DNA from: Paraescarpia echinospica
Taxonomy: Eukaryota; Annelida; Polychaeta; Sabellida; Siboglinidae
DNA length: 64,000 nucleotides
Reading direction: 5' to 3'
Assembly: GCA_020002185.1 (NCBI GenBank)
Contig: CM034535.1
Location: 64,536,757-64,600,756, forward strand
The notes below the pieces were generated by a model. The model was not told the DNA's origin and did no database searches. It saw only the letters and a list, made by a program, of their open reading frames with translations. This document shows, one piece after another, positions 55,512 through 64,000 of this stretch. The position numbers and the translations under genes are program-made. Position 1 is the first letter of the stretch; every line of letters starts with the position of its first letter.

Positions 55512-55590
<79 letters not shown>
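55508..55590. repeat. (GA)n microsatellite
   Basis: About 80 bp of GA repeat. The Arg/Glu frame through it is an artefact. Confidence 0.98.
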
Positions 55591-55595
<5 letters not shown>

Positions 55596-55597
55596 TG

Positions 55598-55831
55598 TAT
55601 CAGTTATTGTTGCTCAGTTACACCTGTGACAACCCTTGTTCCAGTTGACACATCCGAGGCCAGCGAAGGTGAAGTAAATGTTACGATTGTTGTCGAAAGT
55701 AACGGATACTGAATGCTAGTTCCGTGTGCCATTTCACTGGTGCAGAATGGGGTGTATCGTGTAACATTTACTACGCCCAATTCAGAATCCACGCATGCCG
55801 CCATCTCGTTCAACTCACAGTTACTGCCTCG
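55598..55831 (+). pseudogene. Possible decayed exon of an extracellular beta-sandwich protein
   Basis: The plus-strand frame reads VTTLVPVDTSEASEGEVNVT, then IVVESNGY, a TGA at 55710-55712, and continues in the same frame with LVPCAISLVQNGVYRVTFTT and NSESTHAAISFNSQLLP up to a gtaagt donor-like site. Continuity across a single stop and the donor position suggest a real exon with one nonsense change. The GVYRVTFTT pattern is reminiscent of Ig-like or filamin-type strands, but no family is assigned. Confidence 0.3.
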
Positions 55832-56323
55832 TAAGTGATTATTGGATTAACTAAAGTGAAGTTCATTACATTTTATTTAATATCATAACTGACGTAGAAA
55901 TGAGTCAGTCATAATAATTATTAGACGATGGTTTAGTTGATACGTGGGGATATAGATCGCAGACCTTAATTATAATCACAACATTTTCTTCAACATTAAG
56001 TTGTGATAACTTGTCTGACGTCACCAGGCTTGGTTACGTCATTCGGCACAACAGTGTTTCAAATACTTCAAGCAAATCATGACGACAGAAATATATACAA
56101 GATACTCAGTGCTGAAAATGAGAAGAGAGAGAAAGCAAAGACAGACTATCAGGCAGACAGACATACAGACATACATATAAACGGACAGCAGGCAGGCATA
56201 GCGACAAACAGACACACAGACATAAAACGTCTCGGTGATATAGAATGATAGATCAATATTTGATAGCGTTGACCATTTCTCTGGGAAATTAGCAACATAT
56301 AGTATACATAAATAGAAAGTAAT

Positions 56324-56963
56324 TATTTATGTTTCTACATGTTTATTATAAACGTGTAATAATGAGCATTATTTATGTTTCTACGTGTTTATTATAAACG
56401 TGTAATAATAAGCATGATTTATGTTTCTACGTGTTTATTGTAAACGTGTAATAATAAGCATTATTTATGTTTCTACGTGTTTATTATAAACGTGTAATAA
56501 TAAGCATTATTTATGTTTCTACGTGTTTATTATAAACGTGTAATAATAAGCATGATTTATTTTTCTACGTGTTTATTGTAAACGTGTAATAATAAGCATT
56601 ATTTATGTTTCTACGTGTTTATTATAAACGTGTAATAATAAGCATTATTTATGTTTCTACGTGTTTATTATAAACGTGTAATAATGAGCATTATTTATGT
56701 TTCTACGTGTTTATTATAAACGTGTAATAATAAGCATTATTTATGTTTCTACGTGTTTATTGTAAACGTGTAATAATAAGCATTATTTATGTTTCTACGT
56801 GTTTATTATAAACGTGTAATAATAAGCATTATTTATGTTTCTACGTGTTTATTATAAACGTGTAATAATAAGCATTATTTATGTTTCTACGTGTTTATTA
56901 TGAACGTGTAATAATAAGCATTATTTATGTTTCTACGTGGTTATTATAAACGTGTAATAATAA
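56324..56963. repeat. 46-bp minisatellite, about 14 copies
   Basis: The unit is ttatttatgtttctacgtgt followed by ttattataaacgtgtaataa and taagca. The centre gtttattataaac is a near-perfect inverted repeat (gtttat, one base, ataaac). Variants such as taatgagca, gcatgattta and attgtaaac mark individual copies and recur at intervals, which indicates block duplications. Confidence 0.95.
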
Positions 56964-57003
56964 GCAGACGTCAAAAGTTACATTTGAGACTTTTGACGTC
57001 TGC
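56964..57003. other. Perfect 15-bp inverted repeat with 10-nt loop
   Basis: gcagacgtcaaaagt (56964-56978) and acttttgacgtctgc (56989-57003) are exact reverse complements around the loop tacatttgag. It sits exactly at the end of the 46-bp minisatellite. Confidence 0.97.
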
Positions 57004-57108
57004 GAGTCATGTGAGGGTCATTGACAGAACTAAATAAATCAGTTACATTAAGTTGTATCGATCTGTCACTATGCGTAGAAACTGTGATCTGACGACCTGA
57101 CCACAGGT

Positions 57109-58270
57109 TTGGGAAGAGCGGCGGTAGAAGCAACAGCGGTAGCAGCAGCAACAGCGATAGCAGCAGCAACAGCAGTAGCAGCAGCAACAGATGCAGTAGC
57201 AGCAGCAACAGTAGCAACAGCAATAGCGGCGGTAGCTCCATTAGAAGCGGTGGTAGCATCAGCAACAGCAAAGGCGGCAGCAGCAAAAGTATCAGCTGTA
57301 GCAGCATCAGCATCGGCTGTGGCAGTAGCAGCGGCGGTGGTAGTAGTAGCAGCGATAGCAATAGCAACAGTAGCGGCTGTAGGCTGTAGGAGCAGCAGCA
57401 AAAGTAGCAGTAGCAACATCAGCAATAGAGGCGGTAGCAGCAGCAGCTGTAGCAGTAGCAACAGTAGTGGCGGATGTGGCATCAGCAGCGATAGCAGCAG
57501 CAACAGCGGCGGTAACAGCAACAGCAGCGGTAGCAGCCGCAACAGCGGCGGTAGCAGCGACAATAGTCATATCACCAGCAGCAACAGTAGCGGTGACCAC
57601 GACATCAATTACGGGCGGTAGCAGCAGTAGCAGTGTCTGTATCAAAAGCAGCAGCCGTAGCACCAACAACAACAGCAGCGGTAGCATCGGCAACAGAAGC
57701 AGCGCTAGCAGTAGGAACAGTATCAGTAGCAGCAGCGGTAGTAGACGTAGCAACTGCAGCAGTGGTAGCAACCGCAGCAACGGTAGCAGCAGCGGTAGAC
57801 ACAGAAACAGCACTAGTACCAGCAAAATAAGCAATAGCGGCGGTAGCAGCAGCAACAGCAGCGGCGGTAGCAGTAGCTGCGGCGGCGACAGTAGTAGCAG
57901 CGCCGGTAGAAGCAATTACAGCACCGATAGCAATAGCAAAAGTAGCGGTTGTAGAAGCAGCAGCAAAAGCAGCATCGGCAACAGAAGCAGCGCTAACAGT
58001 AGGAAGAGTAGCGGTAGCAGCAGCAGTAGCCGTAGCAACTGCAACGGTGATAGCAACAGCAGCAACGGTAGCAACGGAAACAGCATTAGTACCAACAAAA
58101 TCAACAATAGCGGCGGTAGCAGAAGCAACAGCAGCGGCGGTGGCAGCAGCAACAGCGGCAATAGCATCAGCAGCAGTCGTAGCATCATCACCAACAGCTG
58201 TAGCAGCCGCAACAGCCGTAGCACCAGCAATATTAGCAGCGGTATCAGCAGCATCAATTACGGGCGGTAG
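57109..58270. repeat. 1.2-kb imperfect trinucleotide tract (GCA/GTA/GCG type)
   Basis: Almost entirely agcagcaacagcggtagc-like triplets. Because the tract keeps triplet phase, three frames on each strand lack stops and give Ala-, Ser/Asn- or Leu-rich frames up to 267 codons. I see no reason to prefer any as a gene: no domain, and all frames are equally open. Confidence 0.9.
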
Positions 58271-58278
58271 CAACATCA

Positions 58279-58545
58279 ACGAGTTCGAATTATGTGCGGC
58301 GGTGTCGAATCTTGGGCAAGTTCGTTCAAGCTGCGTTGTTCCAGTTTACTCAGTTGTATGAAAGAGTAGCTGTCTATAGACAATGGTGGATATTTGTGTA
58401 CGATAATTGCAGCGTGGTTGAATGCTTTCCTGAGAAGTCGATATGGTGTCCGATTGAGCAGGTCTGCCAGTGAGCAATGTGTAAGCGGTTTGAATAGTCC
58501 AAAGGACTGAATATTGCACTATATCAGAACTTACCTTTATTAGCA
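58279..58545 (+). repeat. tRNA-derived SINE, truncated head
   Basis: Starts around the B box (gagttcgaattatg) and runs through caggtctgccagtgagcaat to actatatcagaacttacctt. Matches the SINE at 41387-41714. Confidence 0.82.
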
Positions 58546-58555
58546 ATACAATAGA

Positions 58556-58634
58556 CTCTCACTCATTCACTCACTCACTAAGTCACTCACTCACTCACCC
58601 ACTCACCCACTCACTCATTCACTCACTCACTCAG
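58556..58634. repeat. (ACTC)n simple repeat
   Basis: Imperfect actcactcactc tract of about 75 bp. Confidence 0.93.
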
Positions 58635-58639
58635 CATTT

Positions 58640-59400
58640 CACCGAGATGATCGTTGGGTTACACGTCTGGATGATTTGTCGACTATCTGCCGCCACCGGT
58701 CTCCATCTCGTGTTGAATGTAGGAGATCTTTGAGCAGCAACTCAGTCCATTCTGCGATGCTGTTGAGCCACATCTGTCTTGGTCTCCCCCCTCTCACGGT
58801 GCCTTGGAGTATTTCTTTGGCGATGGTGTCGTAGCGTGTGGTGTTGTGGCGTGTGGTGTTATGGCGGGTAGTGTTGTGACGTGTGGTGCTGTGGCGTGTG
58901 GTGTTGAGGCCTGCGGTGTTATGGCGTGTGATGTTGTGACGTGTGGTTTTGTGGCATCTAGGGCAAGTTGATGAGGTTCAGCCAAGTTGGTGATTGTGTT
59001 TCTTACGTATTCATTGGTCTTGTGTTTTCTTTATGATATTTTCAAGTTTCATAGAAAGCATTTCATTTCAAAAGCTGGCAGCCTCCTCTCAGTTTCTGCA
59101 TTAGAAGTCCAGCTTTCACGTCCGTAGGTAAGTATTGTCCACGATTGGCTTTTAAATAAGTTGATCTTTGTGGCTGCAGTGATGTTGTTGTTAAGCTATA
59201 TTTGTTTAAGTCTTGCCATGACTGATATCGCTTGGCTTATTCTAGCTTTGATTTCTTCACTTGAGCTGCCTTCCGATGATGTATTTGAACGACTTTACTT
59301 GTCCAGTGAGATCTCCGTTACTCATTATCCTCATATTGTTCTCGATGCAACTATTTGTTTTATTATTTTGCTTTTTCTTAGCTCATTTCCATGTCATTTC
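58640..59400 (-). pseudogene. LINE reverse-transcriptase C-terminal relic (third LINE lineage)
   Basis: Read on the minus strand from 59400 down, in shifting frames: SVMARL-like and KSQSWTILTYGRESW stretches, AETERRLPAFEMKCF, HKTNEYVRNTI, and finally RPRQMWLNSIAEWTELLL with DGDRWRQIVDKSS. This order (YGxExWTxxxExERRxxAFExKC, HKTNxYVR, RxxxxWLxxIxEWTxxxxxDLL, DRxxWRxIV) is the well-known C-terminus of a LINE family abundant in aquatic invertebrates. A 15-bp minisatellite (58826-58960) has expanded inside it. Heavily decayed. Confidence 0.75.
58826..58960. repeat. 15-bp minisatellite inside the LINE relic
   Basis: About nine copies of gtgtggtgttgtggc with variants (gtgatgttgtgac and similar). 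Confidence 0.88.
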
Positions 59401-59419
59401 CATTTCACTAAAATGATAC

Positions 59420-60986
59420 GCTTCCAACAGGTTGGTGTTGAGTTGACACATCGAGTACACCATACAACAGACGGGTGTTGAGTTAAGACATCGAGTACAC
59501 CATCCAACAGGCGGGTGTTGAATTAAGACATCGAGTACACCATCCAACAGACGGGTGTTGAGTTAAGACATCGAGTACACCGTCCAACAGACGGGTGTTG
59601 AGTTAATACATCGAGTACACCGTACAACAGACGGGTGTTGAGTTAAGACATCACGTACACCGTCCAACAGACGGGTGTTGAGTTAACACATCGAGTACAC
59701 CGTACAACAGACGGGTGTTGAGTTAAGACATCGAGTACACCGTACAACAGACGGGTGTTGAGTTAAGACATCGCGTACACCGTCCAACAGACGGGTGTTG
59801 AGTTAAGACATCGAGTACACCGTCCAACAGATGGGTGTTGAGTTAAGACATCGAGTACACCGTCCAACAGACGGGTGTTGAGTTAAGACATCGAGTACAC
59901 CGTACAACAGACGGGTGTTGAGTTAAGACATCGAGTACACCGTCCAACAGACGGGTGTTGATTTAAGACATCGAGTACACCGTCCAACAGACGGGTGTTG
60001 AGTTAAGACATCGAGTACACCGTCCAACAGACGGGTGTTGAGTTAAGACATCGAGTACACCGTACAACAGACGGGTGTTGAGTTAAGACATCGAGTACAC
60101 CGTACAACAGACGGGTGTTGAGTTAAGACATCGAGTACACCGTACAACAGACGGGTGTTGAGTTAAGACATCGCGTACACCGTCCAACAGATGGGTGTTG
60201 AGTTAAGACATCGAGTACACCGTCCAACAGACGGGTATTGAGTTAAGACATCGAGTACACCGTACAACAGACGGGTGTTGAGTTAAGACATCGAGTATAC
60301 CGTACAACAGACGGGTGTTGAGTTAAGACATCGAGTACACCGTCCAACAGACGGGTGTTGAGTTAAGACATCGAGTACACCGTCCAACAGACGGGTGTAG
60401 AGTTAAGACATCGAGTACACCTTACAACAGACGGGTGTTGAGTTAAGACATCGAGTACACCGTCCAACAGACGGGTGTTGAGTTAAGACATCGAGTACAC
60501 CGTCCAACAGATGGGTGTTGAGTTAAGACATCGAGTACACCGTCCAACAGACGGGTGTTGAGTTAAGACATCGAGTACACCGTACAACAGACGGGTGTTG
60601 AGTTAAGACATCGAGTACACCGTCCAACAGACGGGTGTTGATTTAAGACATCGAGTACACCGTCCAACAGACGGGTGTTGAGTTAAGACATCGAGTACAC
60701 CGTCCAACAGACGGGTGTTGAGTTAAGACATCGAGTACACCGTACAACAGACGGGTGTTGAGTTAAGACATCGAGTACACCGTACAACAGACGGGTGTTG
60801 AGTTAAGACATCGAGTACACCGTACAACAGACGGGTGTTGAGTTAAGACATCGCGTACACCGTCCAACAGATGGGTGTTGAGTTAAGACATCGAGTACAC
60901 CGTCCAACAGACGGGTGTTGAGTTAAGACATCGAGTACACCGTACAACAGACGGGTGTTGAGTTAAGATATCGAGTACACCGTACA
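59420..60986. repeat. 40-bp satellite, about 39 copies, with 680-bp higher-order period
   Basis: The unit is cgtccaacagacgggtgttg followed by agttaagacatcgagtacac. Variant units (cgtacaac, gatttaagaca, cgcgtacac, agatgggtg) recur in the same order 680 bp (17 units) apart. For example, the gatttaagaca units at about 59960 and 60640 and the cgcgtacac units at about 60172 and 60852 match. About 59820-60300 therefore has a near-identical copy at 60500-60980. Confidence 0.95.
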
Positions 60987-61430
60987 CAGGCCATCAGTGT
61001 TCATTGAAAGACGTCATAATTTTAAACCACGAGGAGAACTGACACCGAAGAAAGATAAAGAGGCAATCAACATCTACAGAGGAAACTTACAGTGAATCGC
61101 GACGTTGCCCAGGAGCTCCCAGCAGTCCTTCTCCAGCTTGTGTCACATGACAGGGGTCATTTGATACACCCGTACCGTCATCTTGCCGATGAAGATTGCG
61201 AGATGCAGCCGAAATACATATATTCAAAAGATAAAAAAGTTTCTTGTGAGGTAATTATGTCATATTTATAAAAACCAATTAACGGAATCTTCAGTCCATT
61301 GAAGGAGGAATATGTTGTTTGCGAAATAATGGATACCACGCGAAACACACCGATACAGCAAGAAAGACAAAGCCCATACAACAAATACTGCTATAAATCT
61401 ATATTTGATGGTCAAAACCTATTATTAGAC
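60987..61430. other. Spacer between the two satellites
   Basis: About 440 bp without a recognised gene. Confidence 0.5.
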
Positions 61431-62573
61431 AGTCAGTGCCTTACGGTTATAATATAAAACACCTGAATGTTTAATGTTTACCTACAACAAGATCAGACCA
61501 GTTGAGTCTCTCTGGGTCCGTATTGGCCAGGAGACAGTCAGTGGCTTACTGTTATAATATAAAACACCTCAATGTTTATTGTTTACTTACAACAAGATCA
61601 GACCAGTTGAGTCTCTCTGGGTCCGTATTGGCCAGGAGACAGTCAGTGCCTTATGGTTATAATATAAAACACTTGAATGTTTATTGTTTACCTACAACAA
61701 GATCAGACCAGTTGAGTCTCTCTGGGTCCGTATTGGCCAGGAGACAGTCAGTGCCTTACGGTTATAATATAAAACACCTGAATGTTTAATGTTTACCTAC
61801 AACAAGATCAGACCAGTTGAGTCTCTCTGGGTCCGTATTGGCCAGGAGACAGTCAGTGCCTTACGGTTATAATATAAAACACTTGAATGTTTATTGTTTA
61901 CCTACAACAAGATCAGACCAGTTGAGTCTCTCTGGGGCCGTATTGGCCAGGAGACAGTCAGTGGCTTACTGTTATAATATAAAACACCTGAATGTTTATT
62001 GTTTACTTACAACAAGATCAGACCAGTTGAGTCTCTCTGGGTCCGTATTGGCCAGGAGACAGTCAGTGCCTTGTGGTTATAGTATAAAACACCTGAATGT
62101 TTATTGTTTACCTACAACAAGATCAGACCAGTTGAGTCTCTCTGGGTCCGTATTGGCCAGGAGACAGTCAGTGCCTTACGGTTATAATATAAAACACTTG
62201 AATGTTTATTGTTTACCTACAACAAGATCAGACCAGTTGAGTCTCTCTGGGGCCGTATTGGCCAGGAGACAGTCAGTGCCTTACGGTTATAATATAAAAC
62301 ACCTGAATGTTTATTGTTTACCTACAACAAGATCAGACCAGTTGAGTCTCTCTGGGTCCGTTTTGGCCAGGAGACAGTCAGTGGCTTACTGTTATAATAT
62401 AAAACACCTCAATGTTTATTGTTTACTTACAACAAGATCAGACCAGTTGAGTCTCTCTGGGTCCGTATTGGCCAGGAGACAGTCAGTGCCTTATGGTTAT
62501 AGTATAAAACACCTGAATGTTTATTGTTTACCTACAACAAGATCAGACCAGTTGAATCTCTCTGGGTCCGTAT
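61431..62573. repeat. 105-bp satellite, about 11 copies, open in one frame
   Basis: The unit runs from gttgagtctctctgggtccg through ggccaggagacagtcagtgc to tacaacaagatcagacca and is 105 bp (35 codons). A stop-free frame therefore repeats LSLSGSVLARRQSVPYGYNI. Two variant types alternate: gtgccttacggtt / gtggcttactgtt, and ttacctac / ttacttac. The last unit is cut at 62573 by CR1 copy C. I regard the open frame as a consequence of unit length, not evidence of a protein. Confidence 0.95.
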
Positions 62574-64000
62574 AGATTTAACAAGATTTAACAAGATTGC
62601 CACCCAGAGAATTAACTCTAGGTGGCAGGTGGACAAGGAAGCCCTTTGGCTTATCGAGAGTCCGACCCTTTTATCTATGTGTATCCCGCCCGTCTGAGGT
62701 ATGTGTCGATTTTATTTTTAAACATATTCACGCTACTAGCACCCACACAATCAGCAGGTAATCTGTTCCATTCATTTACAGTCCTTTGTGAAAATGAAAA
62801 CTTTCTTATATCCAATCTACTCTGCTCCTTTGCCAATGTAAGTTCATGTCCTCTAGTCCTTCTATCTTTCTTAACTGAGAAAAAAATATTTCTATCAATA
62901 TTTTCATAACCCTTCAATATTTTAAACACTTCTATCTGATCTCCTCTCAATCTCCTGGTCTCTAGTGTTGTTAAACCGCATTTTTTTAGGCGTATTTCGT
63001 AACTAAGATCCCTCAGTTTTGGTATCATTTTAGTTGCTCTCCTCTGCACTCTTTCTAGCATATCTATGTCCTTCCTGCGATATGGCCTCCACGCTTGAAT
63101 ACAATATTCTAAATGAGGCCTAACTATTGTTTTGTACAGCGGTATTATTAGCTCTTTTTCCTTATACGTTATGTTTCGCCTAATTAATCCAAGAATTTGA
63201 TTTCCCTTTGAAGCTGCAATTCCGCACTGCTCTGAAACCTTCATATCAGCACTAATGGTTAACCCTAAGTCCTTTTCTTTTACAGTAGTACTTTGTACAG
63301 TACCCCCCATTGTATATTCTACTTCTTCGTTCCCATGTCCTGTGTGGAGGCATTTACATTTCCCAAAATTGAACAGCATTTGCCACTTTTCTGACAATTT
63401 GATCAACCTGTCAAGATCATCTTGTAAATGCTGTCTATCTCCATCACTTTTAATCCTTCTAAACACTTTTGTATCATCTGCAAATTTCAACACCTTGCTT
63501 GTTATTTCATCATCCAAATCGTTGATATATATTAAGAATAATATAGGACCTAATACTGATCCCTGTGGTACCCCACTCAATACCGATTTCCAGTTTGAAG
63601 CCTCCCCATCAACTACTACACGTTGTCTTCTGTCAATCAGCCATTGTTCTATCCAGTTTATTATACCATTTCCTATGCCATGGGCCTTTAGTTTAAGCAG
63701 TAATCTTTGATGTGGTACTTTGTCGAAAGCTTTTTGAAAATCTAAGTAGACGATATCTACTGGTGATCCTTCATCTACCCACTTAGTGATGTCTTCCAAA
63801 AACATAACATATTTGTTAAGCATGACCTCGCTTTAAAAAAACCATGTTGAGATGGGTTTATCAAGTTTTGTTTAACAAGAAAATCCACCATGTGATCTTT
63901 AATTAGTCTTTCTAACAATTTACAAATCACTGATGTTAAACTCACTGGTCTATAGTTCTCTGACTTGTTTCTCGAACCTTTTTTAAATAACGGTATAATG
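62574..64000 (-). mobile_element. CR1-type LINE, copy C (3' part, continues beyond the window)
   Basis: The 3' tail (agatttaacaagatttaaca) joins the 105-bp satellite at 62573/62574 and the element continues off the right edge. The sequence is almost identical to copy B. It represents a recent insertion into the satellite. Confidence 0.92.
62675..64000 (-). pseudogene. CR1 ORF2 reverse transcriptase, copy C, one frameshift, incomplete
   Basis: The RT from EDITKWVDEGSPVDIVYLDF through SGVPQGSVLGP and FADDTKVFRRI to LRRAGYT is intact (63800-62675) and differs from copy B at only a few residues (for example KLSEKW for KWSEKW). One A fewer in the run at about 63798-63803, compared with copy B, breaks the frame just upstream. 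The homologous sequence (KARSCL region) continues in another frame to the window edge. The shift may be a homopolymer error. Confidence 0.9.

Noticed and set aside
57109..58279. Ala-, Ser/Asn- and Leu-rich frames up to 267 codons
   Set aside because: All six frames of a triplet repeat are open at once; no frame has a domain or codon preference.
58794..58985. 63-codon ORF of Thr/His/Ala repeats
   Set aside because: Produced by the 15-bp minisatellite inside a LINE relic.

Overview
This is a 64-kb piece of a metazoan nuclear genome, most likely from a marine invertebrate. The evidence is intron-split host exons with GT/AG borders, several families of animal non-LTR retrotransposons, a tRNA-derived SINE, a Ty3/Gypsy element, a Polinton/Maverick fragment and many satellites. 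I cannot name the species from sequence alone. Two runs of exactly 1,000 Ns (34129-35128 and 54030-55029) are scaffold gaps, so part of the large-scale order is an assembly statement rather than a biological one.

Layout. 1-11980 is a head-to-tail array of a 2.73-kb AGTCC-ended repeat. Its third copy is split by a 4.9-kb CR1 retrotransposon (6327-11264). 13197-16297 holds two exons of a caspase. The terminal caspase exon is at 46070-46305, and the middle exon occurs a second time at 36762-36906. Between them, 16612-28105 is a segmental duplication. It carries CR1 sequence, an older LINE relic and two copies of one exon of a ZCCHC4-like RNA methyltransferase, whose remaining 3' exons follow at 28326-31429. 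An orphan laminin-G exon (21662-21782) and an unidentified exon-like block (20794-20901) lie in the same stretch. A nearly intact CR1 with both full ORFs sits at about 21875-26650. 35129-37228, directly after the first gap, repeats 14276-16625 almost exactly and looks like the other haplotype.

40900-45062 is a decayed Ty3/Gypsy element with a tRNA-SINE inserted in its gag. 47961-48470 is a LINE endonuclease relic. 49834-53160 is the morphogenesis module of a Polinton/Maverick on the minus strand: integrase chromodomain tail, small membrane protein, minor capsid, small basic protein, major capsid and adenovirus-type protease. Every gene except the membrane protein is broken or truncated. From 53304 to 62573 the sequence is mostly satellites: dinucleotides and 62-, 46-, 40- and 105-bp tandem repeats, plus a 1.2-kb imperfect trinucleotide tract. 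Another LINE relic and a truncated SINE lie among them. A second recent CR1 copy (62574 to the window end) is inserted directly into the 105-bp satellite.

The most notable points are these. The caspase active-site pentapeptide reads QASRG, with serine in place of the catalytic cysteine, in both copies of the exon. The exons of caspase and ZCCHC4 are interleaved. The Polinton capsid module is well preserved in order but dead. The AGTCC repeat family has conserved ends containing a 10-bp inverted motif. I found no clear evidence of a wholly new coding system; the AGTCC family is the best candidate for an undescribed mobile element.
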